Positions 39,219 through 48,948 of a DNA stretch of 58,273 bases are shown here, in pieces; within the stretch, counting starts at the first letter, position 1, and every line of letters starts with the position of its first letter. The notes under the pieces were generated by a model that saw nothing but the letters and a program-made list of their open reading frames with translations, was not told the origin of the DNA and did no database searches. The stretch covers positions 1-58,273 of the forward strand of contig JABDGY010000005.1 in assembly GCA_013285805.1 (NCBI GenBank). Direction: 5' to 3'. The position numbers and the translations under genes are program-made. Source of the stretch: Bacteroidota bacterium. Lineage in GTDB: Bacteria; Bacteroidota; Bacteroidia; JABEUT01.

Positions 39219-40511
39219 ATGCGCAAAGTTAGTCATTTTACCCTTATCCTTCTTACACTTTTCTCTCTTTGTAAACCCCTTATTGCGCAAGACGGGTATA
39301 CCGATTCCCCCGTTATGAAGTACGAGGACCGCACCTACAGGAGCTATATAAAGACTGTGCAGCTTCACCAGGTGGGCTGGAAATTCTCACCCCCTTCTAT
39401 TGAAATGAATGCCGGCCAGCAGTTACAGCTCGATTTTGACGACCTGCAGGGCGATTTTAAGTCCTATTACTATACCTTTATTCACTGCGACGCCGACTGG
39501 ACCCCCTCGGATATTAATAATTTCGACTACCTGAAGGGCTACGAACAGGATTTTTTGACCAATTACGCCACATCGTTCGGTACCACACAGGGCTATACCC
39601 ATTACACCCTTGTTTTCCCCAATAACAATATACAATTGCTGCTTTCGGGTAATTACCTGTTAAAGGTTTACCTTAATAACAATCCCGATAGCGTGATTTT
39701 AACCCGCCGCTTTATGCTCTACAGAGACAAGCTGATTATTCACCCCCGTGAAACACCGGGAATAGGCGATGAAATGTTCACCAAGCAGGAAATAGTGTTC
39801 AGCATTAATACTACACGATATAATATCATGGACCCCTTCCATGCCCTAAGAATATTCATACAGCAAAATGGCAGGTGGGACAATATAATAAGCGACGTTC
39901 AGCCACAGTTTGTGCAGGATACATCGCTGCAATATTATTCCGACTTCGGCAATATGTTCGATGGCGGAAACCAATTCAGGAACTTCGATATGACTACCCT
40001 GCACCTGATAAGTGACCAGATACAGCGGTTTGTACCCGGCAAGGAAGAGGAAATTGATTTGAAGCCCGATAAGCCACGCGGAAGTTTACCTTATATAACC
40101 CTACCCGATATCGACGGTCAATTCTATATTTTAGATAAAGATGCCGACAGTACCCCTATTAATGGCGAATATGTAAGGGTGCACTTCTTTATGCCCTACG
40201 ATTCGGCCATTACCACAGGCAATGTTTATATTTTCGGGGGCCTGTCGGACTGGCAATGCAAAAAAGAGTTTCGCATGCATTATGTCGACTCCCTGAATGG
40301 TTATGCCGCCACACTCTATTTAAAACAAGGGTTTTACGATTATCAATATGCTTATTTAAAGGATAAAAGCACCGTAGCCGATGTTACCCCTTTCGAAGGC
40401 AACCACTCCGAAACCGAGAATACATATACCATATATGCCTATTACCGCCCTCCCGGCCTTTATTACGACGAGCTTATAGGTATAAAAACCTTTCATGCGC
40501 CAAGCAATTAA
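39219..40511 (+). CDS. DUF5103 protein, type IX secretion system plug-like
   Basis: Signal peptide from ATG 39219; YRSYIKTVQLHQVGWKFSPPSIEMNAGQQLQLDFDDLQGDFKSYYYTFIHCDADW; ORF-track start 38970 runs through upstream region on the opposite strand of the desulfurase gene. Confidence 0.85.
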   Translation: MRKVSHFTLILLTLFSLCKPLIAQDGYTDSPVMKYEDRTYRSYIKTVQLHQVGWKFSPPSIEMNAGQQLQLDFDDLQGDFKSYYYTFIHCDADWTPSDINNFDYLKGYEQDFLTNYATSFGTTQGYTHYTLVFPNNNIQLLLSGNYLLKVYLNNNPDSVILTRRFMLYRDKLIIHPRETPGIGDEMFTKQEIVFSINTTRYNIMDPFHALRIFIQQNGRWDNIISDVQPQFVQDTSLQYYSDFGNMFDGGNQFRNFDMTTLHLISDQIQRFVPGKEEEIDLKPDKPRGSLPYITLPDIDGQFYILDKDADSTPINGEYVRVHFFMPYDSAITTGNVYIFGGLSDWQCKKEFRMHYVDSLNGYAATLYLKQGFYDYQYAYLKDKSTVADVTPFEGNHSETENTYTIYAYYRPPGLYYDELIGIKTFHAPSN

Positions 40512-40524
40512 AAAGCCCTCTCAA

Positions 40525-40541
40525 CTCCCCCGAAGGGGGAG
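40525..40541. terminator. Short strong hairpin CTCCCCC-GAA-GGGGGAG (terminator-like or dispersed motif; UUCG tetraloop on minus strand)
   Basis: 7-bp GC-rich arms, 14 nt after DUF5103 stop, followed by T-rich stretch. Confidence 0.5.
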
Positions 40542-40645
40542 CTTTGATTTTTATTCAATCACGCCCGCACCCCTCTTAATACTTAATACCTAATACTTAA
40601 TTCCCATATTTACTACATTTGTAACCTTATAAACCAGCCAAGGAT

Positions 40646-41629
40646 ATGAAAACGGTATTTTTCAGGGAAGCATTACGTGAAGCTATGGTGGAAGAGATGC
40701 GCCGCGACGAACGGGTATTTCTTATGGGTGAAGAAGTGGCCCAATATAACGGGGCATATAAAGTGAGCCAGGGCATGCTCGATGAATTTGGCGCCCGACG
40801 CGTGATTGACACCCCTATTGCTGAGCTTGGCTTTGCCGGTATAGGCGTGGGAGCAGCTATGAATGGCCTCCGCCCTATTATCGAATTCATGACCTTCAAC
40901 TTCTCGCTGGTGGCTATTGACCAGGTGGTAAACTCGGCCGCCAAAATGCTCGAAATGTCGGGCGGGCAGTTACCTATGCCAATAGTGTTCCGCGGGCCAA
41001 CAGGCTCTGCCGGTATGTTAGCGGCACAGCACTCCAACTCGTTCGATAACTGGTACGCTAACTGTGCCGGGCTTAAAGTAATAGTGCCTTCAAACGCTGC
41101 CGATGCCAAAGGCTTGTTGAAATCGGCTATACGCGACGACGACCCTGTGGTATTTATGGAATCGGAGCAGATGTATGGCGACAAAGGCGAAATACCCGAA
41201 GGCGAATATATTATACCCATTGGCGTGGCCGATATTAAGCGCGCCGGAACCGATGTAACCATTGTATCATTCGGTAAAATAATGAAAGTGGCTTTGGCCG
41301 CCGCCGCTGAACTGCAAAAGGAAAACATATCGGCCGAGGTTATTGACCTGCGTACCATACGCCCTATTGATTATGCTACCGTTATAAACTCTGTTAAAAA
41401 GACCAACCGCCTTGTGATACTCGAAGAAGCATGGCCTTTGGGCTCTATAGCTACTGAAGTGGCCTTTAAAGTACAAAAGGATGCATTCGATTACCTCGAT
41501 GCTCCTGTGCTGCGTGTTACCTCTGCCGATGTGCCCCTGCCTTATGCCCCTAACCTTATTGAGGCTGCCTTACCCAATGTACCCAAGCTGGTTAAGGCCG
41601 TTAAAGAGGTAATGTATGTGGCCAAATAA
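40646..41629 (+). CDS. pdhB: Pyruvate dehydrogenase E1 component beta subunit
   Basis: [48 protein letters not shown]...[17 protein letters not shown]...[13 protein letters not shown]. Confidence 0.95.
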   Translation: MKTVFFREALREAMVEEMRRDERVFLMGEEVAQYNGAYKVSQGMLDEFGARRVIDTPIAELGFAGIGVGAAMNGLRPIIEFMTFNFSLVAIDQVVNSAAKMLEMSGGQLPMPIVFRGPTGSAGMLAAQHSNSFDNWYANCAGLKVIVPSNAADAKGLLKSAIRDDDPVVFMESEQMYGDKGEIPEGEYIIPIGVADIKRAGTDVTIVSFGKIMKVALAAAAELQKENISAEVIDLRTIRPIDYATVINSVKKTNRLVILEEAWPLGSIATEVAFKVQKDAFDYLDAPVLRVTSADVPLPYAPNLIEAALPNVPKLVKAVKEVMYVAK

Positions 41630-41709
41630 AGGCTGCTTCCCCTTACAATTAGAGTAGTCCCGATTAAGCGCAGCGAAAGTCGGGGTACGTGGCTAAGTAG
41701 TTGCTGACC

Positions 41710-41760
41710 GTCATTGCGAGGAACGAAGCAATCTTATGTCACACTGAGCCTGTCGAAGTG
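41710..41760. repeat. Dispersed repeat elements A (GTCATTGCGAGGAACGAAGCAATCT) and B (CACTGAGCCTGTCGAAGTG)
   Basis: Inverted counterparts at 48949..48970 (B') and 49071..49099 (A') on the other side of the type I RM locus. Confidence 0.7.
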
Positions 41761-41957
41761 TTTTGCTTTGCACATCGTAGCTTTCTTTGTTCACCGAAGC
41801 CTTGCGTAGGAGAAAGCGAAGGTGTGGGCGTTTCCCTCCTCATGGTCGGGTCGCGCTTTACGCTCATACTCCGCACTGCGTTTGCGGGGTATCCGTTACA
41901 ACCCCGAAGGGCTCGTGAACTCCTTAATTTAAAAATTAGCAAATCGGTGAACAATCG

Positions 41958-43541
41958 CTAACGCGGGGCCGCGTATTTACCTTTTGGCTCGGCTGCAATA
42001 GTTAAGTGCTCTTTTGGCTCTTTGTATGCAGTACCTTTTTGTTCATGCGAAGGCATTCCTTCGGAAAATGCCTCTTTAAGCACTGCTTGCAATAATTGTT
42101 CTGCCTGTTTTTGGCTTTGAGTAATACTTTGTTCTAATTCATTACAATAGGCCATTAACTGCTCTATTTTAGCAACTATACGCTGTTGTTCAGGAAGTGG
42201 AGGAAGCGGAATTAATAATGAGGTAATTTGCCCTTGGTTAATTGAGGCTTGCCCTGTCATTTTTTTAAATTTTTTGAAAATCTGATCCTTTATTATTGAT
42301 GATTGGAATAAGTAATTAATATACCTAGGCAATATCTTTGCTTCAAATAGTCTAACTCTTATATTTTTACTTTCATACACAAATACCTCATTTAATTTAT
42401 CTATATATGCTGACTTGCCAAGTAACTCAATACTATTAACTCGATTAAGAAGTAAGTCACCCGGCTTTAATGAGTAAGTTTCTATTTCAGAAATGGTTAA
42501 ACTCATCCTTTTTAAATTATGAAAACTTATTTCTCCATTCTGAATATTATACATTCTTAGGCAGGCTATTCCATCATCATTATAATACTTATCTTCTTTA
42601 TAAATTCCATTATTCATAGTTAGAACAATACTACCTAACCTACACCAAACCCAACCTTTAGGTAATTCATAAGGAATTTCATCGTTAGTGATTGGAGGCA
42701 ATGGCTTTTCCTTTTTTAGTTTGCCTTGTGCAGTAAGCTTTTCTTTCTCTGCTTTAATTCTTTTTAGTAATTCGCTTGCGGGTTCATCTTTAGGGTTTTG
42801 TGGAACAAGTTTGCCTTGCACTGCATCTTGTAATATGGCTTGGCGGAGTTTATTGATTATATCCGTTTGTTGGTGGAATTGGGCAGAAGTATTTGAAATA
42901 GATTCGCCTAATTCCTGCAGCTTCAAAATCTGTTCTTCAACCTTATCATTGAAGTACGTTTGTTTTTTTAAAGTACCATTCTTTAAATCATTAAAAAATG
43001 AGACAATTTTGGCTTGAATATTCTTTCCGGGGAATGGTAATTGCATTGCCTCAATTTGTGCATTACCTATATTCGGCTGTGCTCCACCATAACCCATATT
43101 TTTTACCTTATCTTGAATTCCTCTTGCAATCCAGTAAATATATTCCGGAATAAATTCAATCGGGTTAAGAATAGAAAACTTACCAACACGCTGATTCAAA
43201 TACAATTTACCTAAACCACTCTGAACTATTGCTAATTTCCCTATTGTTCCACCTGTCATTGCTATTATTATATCGCCCTCACTTAATTCAAATCTTTCAA
43301 ATTCTTTACTCTCTTTATAATAGCGTACGCTGGATAAATCAATTTTCTCATCTTGAAAATCAGAAATTCTAATTATAGGAATTCCAGTTGATCGATACTC
43401 TCCAGATTTAAATGAGTATCCTCCAATAATTTTAATGTGCTTAGAAATAGGCTCTATAGGGATTGTTTTTTCCAGCTCATTATTTACAATAGTAATATAT
43501 GCTGAGATATTCTTAAAGAAAACCTTTTCTCGCATTGTCAT
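41958..43541 (-). CDS. hsdS: Type I restriction-modification specificity subunit
   Basis: Two TRDs with conserved spacers; QGQITSLLIPLPPLPEQQRIVAKIEQLMAYCNELEQSI; overlaps hsdM stop by ATGA. Confidence 0.95.
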   Translation of the reverse strand: MTMREKVFFKNISAYITIVNNELEKTIPIEPISKHIKIIGGYSFKSGEYRSTGIPIIRISDFQDEKIDLSSVRYYKESKEFERFELSEGDIIIAMTGGTIGKLAIVQSGLGKLYLNQRVGKFSILNPIEFIPEYIYWIARGIQDKVKNMGYGGAQPNIGNAQIEAMQLPFPGKNIQAKIVSFFNDLKNGTLKKQTYFNDKVEEQILKLQELGESISNTSAQFHQQTDIINKLRQAILQDAVQGKLVPQNPKDEPASELLKRIKAEKEKLTAQGKLKKEKPLPPITNDEIPYELPKGWVWCRLGSIVLTMNNGIYKEDKYYNDDGIACLRMYNIQNGEISFHNLKRMSLTISEIETYSLKPGDLLLNRVNSIELLGKSAYIDKLNEVFVYESKNIRVRLFEAKILPRYINYLFQSSIIKDQIFKKFKKMTGQASINQGQITSLLIPLPPLPEQQRIVAKIEQLMAYCNELEQSITQSQKQAEQLLQAVLKEAFSEGMPSHEQKGTAYKEPKEHLTIAAEPKGKYAAPR

Positions 43542-44974
43542 TGTGGTAATTCAGATTTTATTTTAATTAAAATATCATTACTTAATTTAATTGATGAAGC
43601 AAGCATATTAATTAATTCCTCACTTGTATATTGCTTTTCCTCTTCTTTAATTGTGGGGTTCTTTATATCAAGGTTATAATTTCGTTTCCTAATTTCTTCA
43701 ATACTTACTTTCCAGGCATATTCATTCTCTACCCTTTTTTTCCACCATTTCTTTTCTAAATCAAACTCCTTTATGTTAATGGGTTTGGTCTTGTTGTAGT
43801 TCTTTACCCCTTCAGGGTAAGGGTGTTCAAAATACCATATATCCTTTGTGGGCTTACCTTTCTCAAAAAACAGCAAGTTGGTTTTAATGCCTGTATAAGG
43901 CGCAAATACTCCATTTGGCAAGCGTACAATTGTATGCAGATTGCAATCCATTAAAAGTTTCTCCTTTATTCGTGTAGCTACACCTTCACCAAATAAAAAG
44001 CCATCGGGCAAAACTACGCCGGCCCGTCCGCCATCTTTAAGTATATGCACTATTAAAAATAAAAACAAGCTCGCGGTTTCCCGTGTACGGTAAGAAAGAG
44101 GGAAATTATTTTCAACCCCGTCTTCTTCCATTCCGCCAAAGGGCGGGTTGGTTACTATAACATCTACTCTGTTAGCATTGCTCCACGAGCTGAGAGATTG
44201 CATTAGCAAATTATCATGCTCAATAGAAGGTATTTCAATACCATGCAACATTAAATTGGTACTTGCCAACATGTGGGGCAATGGCTTCTTCTCAACTCCT
44301 CGTATGCTCCTTTGCAAGGTATTTAATTTAATAGGAGAGTCAATTGTTTCGCTTTTGCGAATATGTTCAATGGCGTTTACCAAGAAGCCTCCGGTGCCAC
44401 AGGCAGGGTCAAGTATGCTTTCACCCAATTTAGGGTTCACCATTTCAACTACAAATTGGGTAACGGCACGGGGAGTATAAAACTCCCCCGCGTTGCCTGC
44501 GCTTTGCAGGTCTTTCAGTATCTGCTCGTAAATATCATTAAACAGGTGGCGTTCGGCGCCTGTGCCAAAATGAATGTCCTTGTTTATTTTATTAATAACC
44601 TGCCTTAACAGGGTGCCGTTTTTCATATAATTATATGAATCTTCGAACACACCACGCACCATTAATCCTGTGTCTTTGTTATTGCGGGGCTTTAACTCTT
44701 TAAGCGTAGGGAAAAGATTGTTATTTACAAAGCTTAGTAATTCATCCCCGGTCATTCCTTCCTCATCAGTGGCCCAATTGCGCCAGCGCAAATCTCTCCG
44801 AATGGGCGATTTATAATCCTCATCTGTTGCTTCCCAATCGTTTTCTTTTTCATCAAATATTTTCAAAAACAGCATCCAGCCAAGCTGAGATATGCGTTGC
44901 GCATCGCCATCAACACCCGCGTCTCTGCGCATAATGTCTTGAATGGATTTTATGGTAGAGGATAGGTTACTCAT
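43538..44974 (-). CDS. hsdM: Type I restriction-modification DNA methyltransferase subunit
   Basis: GNAGEFYTPRAVTQFVVEMVNP...ILDPACGTGGFLVNAIEHI...VIVTNPPFGGMEEDG. Confidence 0.97.
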   Translation of the reverse strand: MSNLSSTIKSIQDIMRRDAGVDGDAQRISQLGWMLFLKIFDEKENDWEATDEDYKSPIRRDLRWRNWATDEEGMTGDELLSFVNNNLFPTLKELKPRNNKDTGLMVRGVFEDSYNYMKNGTLLRQVINKINKDIHFGTGAERHLFNDIYEQILKDLQSAGNAGEFYTPRAVTQFVVEMVNPKLGESILDPACGTGGFLVNAIEHIRKSETIDSPIKLNTLQRSIRGVEKKPLPHMLASTNLMLHGIEIPSIEHDNLLMQSLSSWSNANRVDVIVTNPPFGGMEEDGVENNFPLSYRTRETASLFLFLIVHILKDGGRAGVVLPDGFLFGEGVATRIKEKLLMDCNLHTIVRLPNGVFAPYTGIKTNLLFFEKGKPTKDIWYFEHPYPEGVKNYNKTKPINIKEFDLEKKWWKKRVENEYAWKVSIEEIRKRNYNLDIKNPTIKEEEKQYTSEELINMLASSIKLSNDILIKIKSELPQ

Positions 44975-45002
44975 AGTTTTTTAGTATCTTTGTGTAAATG
45001 AA

Positions 45003-45164
45003 ATGCGCATGGCAAAGGTTGTAAAGATATATAAACCCACACACGAGGAAATATTGAAAAATGTTCTTGGTTCATTCGAAATTGAGAATATTAAAATTTC
45101 ATATACAACTGCCAAAAAATCAATGCAAAAAGTTCTCGATAAAATCAAAAAAGAGAACGTATAA
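45003..45164 (+). CDS. Small hypothetical ORF (53 aa) divergent from hsdM
   Basis: MRMAKVVKIYKPTHEEILKNVLGSFEIENIKISYTTAKKSMQKVLDKIKKENV*; preceded by TATCTTTG promoter-like element. Confidence 0.4.
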   Translation: MRMAKVVKIYKPTHEEILKNVLGSFEIENIKISYTTAKKSMQKVLDKIKKENV

Positions 45165-45608
45165 TTTCTTCCATTGGCTTATAGTCTTGTTAAATTATAT
45201 AGTCAGGCTTTCATGATTGTTTTTATCTTTTTCCCAATTCATTGGATTATTCTGAATATATTTTCGTATTGTTATTAAATCGTTTTCAGATTTAATAATA
45301 TGATCATAATAACGGGGTTGCCATTCAAATTCTATTTTATTAGTTGTGGCAAATGTCTTTACACCGGCTTTATATCCCCGTATTATGGAGCCAAGGTTTT
45401 TCGATTGGGGGCCAAATTTATTGGGTTGCCGTGGAGATGCAAAGTCTTGTGCCTGTGCCTTATTAATAAATAATATCCCATGAATATGATTCGGCATTAT
45501 TATAAATTCATCCAATTCAACAAATGGGAAATGTTTAGGAATGTTTGTCCAATATTGGTATGCAATATTTCCAATTTCGGTTGCCTGTAGAGACGGCCGG
45601 TTTTGTGA

Positions 45609-45634
45609 TAGAGACGCAAAATATTGCGTCTCTA
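45609..45634. repeat. Palindrome TAGAGACGCAA-AATA-TTGCGTCTCTA
   Basis: 11-bp perfect arms, 4-nt loop, inside RAYT ORF. Confidence 0.95.
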
Positions 45635-45655
45635 CGGTTCCGTTGGTGGTGTTCC

Positions 45656-45683
45656 GTAGAGACGGATGATTATCCGTCTCTAC
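45656..45683. repeat. Palindrome GTAGAGACGGAT-GATT-ATCCGTCTCTAC
   Basis: 12-bp perfect arms, 4-nt loop, inside RAYT ORF. Confidence 0.95.
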
Positions 45684-45842
45684 CACATTGCGTGTTTCTA
45701 CAATTGCAATATCACCAAAATAATGTGCCCTGTTTTTCGTGCAAATGGTTATAAAATACATGGCATTTGACCCATAATCCCAATTTTTTAGTCGGGTGGT
45801 TTCAATTCTGTATTTATTTTGAAATTTCTCCATTTACCTTAT

Positions 45843-48212
45843 TTAGGCAGTTTTATAAAGCTCATCTTCCAATTCCTTTAATGCTTTTCTAAAATGGGTT
45901 GGACCACCAAACCATTTTACAATTTCGGCAGGCGTACCCATTTGGCTTAAGGGTTCTAATTCCAATACCCTGGCACTTTCAATATTCTCAATTCCTTTAT
46001 CGGCATATTTCTCAAGCAGGGCTTCCAATACCTTCCGTGCTTGTTCGCCATATTTAGTAAAGTAATTACGTTTCTTAACGTTGTTTGCTCTTTCTTTTCG
46101 TGTAAGCGGAGGCATATCAAAAGCCACATGGCAAATCAGGTCAAAGGTATCCAAATCTTTATTTACACTTTCCTGCAATTCATCTAAAAATATACCGTGT
46201 TCAAGCAATTCGGCATGTATCTCTTGTTTCTTTTGCGCCTGGTTCCATTTGTTTATAAACTCATTTAATGAGCGGAACTCCTTTTGCAAATGCTTTTTGC
46301 TGTAATCTTTCAGCGTTTCGCTAATCAGCTTTCCGTCAACCCCATAATATTGTACCCGCTCATTCAATACTTTTACTTCAACGCCGCGCACAAAAACCTT
46401 TCTTAAACGTTGCCCGTTTTCGCCGCTTTCAATTATTTGCTCTTGCCCTAATGTTTTCACCTTTACTCTTTCCCCATCTATTTCAATATAGTCCCCCTCT
46501 TCATCTGCTTCAACAACCTGCAAAATATCACCTGCTTTTGGCTCATAAATTTTTACAGGCTCGCCATCAAAATCTTTATCGGCAAATAAATTGGTAGCAT
46601 TCCTGAAATCCATTATGGTAAAATAGTATTTGCCGTATTCTTCATTAATACGTGTTCCCCTGCCAATAATCTGCTTAAACTCAGTCATGCTTTGTATATT
46701 GGCATCAAGCACAATCAGTTTACAGGTCTGGGCATCAACGCCAGTAGTCATTAGTTTCGAGGTGGTTGCAATTACAGGGTACTTCTGTTCAGGGTCAATA
46801 AAATTGTCCAGTTCACGTTTGCCTTCATCATCATCTCCCGTAATTTTCATTATGTATTTATGGTTCTCTTTTACCAAGTCGGCATTTTCATTTGCAAGGC
46901 ACTGGCGCATGCGGTCAGCATGGTCTATATCCACGCAAAAAATTATCGTTTTATCAAAACGATTGGTGAGTTTTAAATACTCTGTAACTTTTTTTGCCAC
47001 TAACCTTGTTCTTTCTTCTATTACGAGGGTTCTGTCAAAATCGCGTGTATTATAAAGCCTGTCTTCAACCAAATTCCCTTCTGTGTCTTTCTTTCCTTTT
47101 TCGGGCCTGTAACCTTCAAGGTCTTTATCGAGCCCAATTCGCACCACCTTATATGGCGCAAGAAAACCATCTTCAATACCTTGCTTTAATGAATAGGTGT
47201 AAACAGGTTCCCCGAAATAATCAATATTCGAAATGTCTTTTGTTTCTTTAGGTGTTGCGGTTAAACCTATCTGCGTGGCAGATGTAAAATATTCCAGTAT
47301 TTCGCGCCATGCGGCATCGTCTGCGGCGCTGCCACGGTGGCACTCATCTACAATAACCAAATCAAAAAAGTCAGGAGAGAATTGCTTATAAATATTCCTG
47401 TCTTCTTCATTGCCTGTTAACCCTTGGTACAAGGCCAGATATACTTCATACGATTTATCTACTTTATGATTGCGCACCATAGTCATCTTATCGCCAAAGT
47501 ATTTAAAGTCGCCTCGCTTTGCTTGCCCTATAAGTGCATTTCTGTCGGCCAAAAACAAAATGCGTTTTTTCTTTCCCGCTTTCCATAACCTCCACGCAAT
47601 TTGAAAAGCGGTATAGGTTTTTCCAGTACCGGTAGCCATTACAAGTAATACCCTGTCATTGCCCTTGGCAATAGATTCAATAGTACGGTTAATGGCAATT
47701 GCCTGATAGTATCTTATTTCGCGTCCGACGGCTTCGTAATAATCCTGTGCGACTACTTTTTCAACTTCTAGGTGGGCAATACCCTTCAATATTTTGTACC
47801 TGCGCCACAATTCCTCAGGCGATGGAAATTCTTCTAAACTGATTTCTCTTTCCAGTGCACCGTTTACCAATGATTTGTCGTGCTCATAAAAAGCATCACC
47901 ATTGCTGCTATATACAAATGGAATATCAAGCGTTTTTGCATATTCCAATGCTTGCTGAATGCCAGCCTTAACGCTGTGGTTATTATCTTTTGCTTCTATT
48001 ATAGCAATTGGAATATTAGACTTATAATAAAGAATATAGTCGGCTCTTTTCTGCTTGCCCCGAACATGAAGCTTGCCTTTTACATAAATCCTTCCGGCTG
48101 TAAACGATTTTTCCTCCCTTACCTGTAAATCAATATCCCAACCCGCCTGCTTAATAGCAGGCGTAATATATTTAGTGCATATATCTCTTTCCGAGAGTTC
48201 CTTCTTTGACAT
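45843..48212 (-). CDS. hsdR: Type I restriction endonuclease subunit R
   Basis: MSKKELSERDICTKYITPAIKQAGWD...LLVMATGTGKTYTAFQIAWRLW...VIVDECHRGSAADDAAWREIL...LTATPKET; Met at 48212 preferred over TTG at 48260. Confidence 0.95.
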   Translation of the reverse strand: MSKKELSERDICTKYITPAIKQAGWDIDLQVREEKSFTAGRIYVKGKLHVRGKQKRADYILYYKSNIPIAIIEAKDNNHSVKAGIQQALEYAKTLDIPFVYSSNGDAFYEHDKSLVNGALEREISLEEFPSPEELWRRYKILKGIAHLEVEKVVAQDYYEAVGREIRYYQAIAINRTIESIAKGNDRVLLVMATGTGKTYTAFQIAWRLWKAGKKKRILFLADRNALIGQAKRGDFKYFGDKMTMVRNHKVDKSYEVYLALYQGLTGNEEDRNIYKQFSPDFFDLVIVDECHRGSAADDAAWREILEYFTSATQIGLTATPKETKDISNIDYFGEPVYTYSLKQGIEDGFLAPYKVVRIGLDKDLEGYRPEKGKKDTEGNLVEDRLYNTRDFDRTLVIEERTRLVAKKVTEYLKLTNRFDKTIIFCVDIDHADRMRQCLANENADLVKENHKYIMKITGDDDEGKRELDNFIDPEQKYPVIATTSKLMTTGVDAQTCKLIVLDANIQSMTEFKQIIGRGTRINEEYGKYYFTIMDFRNATNLFADKDFDGEPVKIYEPKAGDILQVVEADEEGDYIEIDGERVKVKTLGQEQIIESGENGQRLRKVFVRGVEVKVLNERVQYYGVDGKLISETLKDYSKKHLQKEFRSLNEFINKWNQAQKKQEIHAELLEHGIFLDELQESVNKDLDTFDLICHVAFDMPPLTRKERANNVKKRNYFTKYGEQARKVLEALLEKYADKGIENIESARVLELEPLSQMGTPAEIVKWFGGPTHFRKALKELEDELYKTA

Positions 48213-48527
48213 TAAGGTGGTCTTATCCTGCGAAAATATTAAATATAAAGGAACCTTCAAAAAACCTTAAAGGGGGGGTGTTAATAATAACTGCACATTT
48301 CTCTTTAATAAGGTTTATGGCTGGAGTAAATTTGCTTTGACCGCCGAAGCTTTACTTGTGCCCGCTGAAGCTTATGCGCAAGCGAGGGCGGAGGTGGTAG
48401 AGTTCTTTGAGAAAATAGGGATAAGTCTTTGCGCCCTTTGCGTGGCTGTTTGCTTTGCGTACTTTGCGGTAAAAAAAAGAAACAACACTATTAACGGGGC
48501 CGGGAAAAACATTTAAAAATGCCCAAA

Positions 48528-48567
48528 ATGGTGACATATAGTGAAGCATAGTGAAAAATAGTGACAT
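48528..48567. promoter_or_regulatory. Four 10-bp phased ATAGTGAnnn motifs upstream of hsdR
   Basis: ATGGTGA at 48528, ATAGTGA at 48538, 48548, 48558; inverse TCACTA at 48594 and 48616. Confidence 0.4.
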
Positions 48568-48631
48568 TTTCGCTAATATACTTAGCAAATATTTCACTAA
48601 AAAAACAGCTTTGTGTCACTACATTAAATTC

Positions 48632-48651
48632 CGGCCTTGTGCCACCGCTAA
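48632..48651 (+). repeat. 20-bp perfect direct repeat CGGCCTTGTGCCACCGCTAA, copy 1
   Basis: Identical to 49097..49116. Confidence 0.9.
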
Positions 48652-48948
48652 GACTGACTTCAAACTCTTTCTCCGCTCTTCGCTCCTATATGGTACACAC
48701 ATTTCTTAATCCAGTGTGCAATGAATGTGAGTCAATAGATTGAAAAACAACAACTTAAATACGAATGTCTTTTTGTCATGTGTGTAGTGCCAACCGGGTG
48801 GCAGCTAAAAAAATTAGCCGGAATTTTAACATTTTGCACGTAAGGGCGAATGGAAATTGAAAACCGATGAAAATCAGCCTTATGCAAAAAGTGGCTGCCT
48901 TAAAACGGACATTTTCGGACAGTTTTGGACACGAAATGCACATAGGGG

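Larger units (their letters stand above)
45195..45833 (-). mobile_element. REP-associated tyrosine transposase (RAYT, Y1_Tnp family), with REP-like palindromes inside its ORF
   Basis: RIETTRLKNWDYGSNAMYFITICTKNRAHYFGDI...IAYQYWTNIPKHFPFVELDEFIIMPNHIHGILFI...YYDHIIKSENDLITIRKYIQNNPMNW; HIH (HUH) and YIQNNP motifs. Confidence 0.92.

Noticed and set aside
41701-41961. 86-aa plus-strand and 71-aa minus-strand ORFs (41701..41961, 41739..41954)
   Set aside because: They lie in dispersed-repeat DNA with no conserved protein features; best explained as non-coding repeats.
41958-44974. Possible phase-variable hsdS shufflon
   Set aside because: Only one hsdS copy, no truncated partner gene, no site-specific recombinase or inverted TRD repeats detected nearby.
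48272-48278. G7 tract about 60 nt upstream of the preferred hsdR start
   Set aside because: Same chance argument; could tune a promoter spacer but no promoter is identifiable around it.
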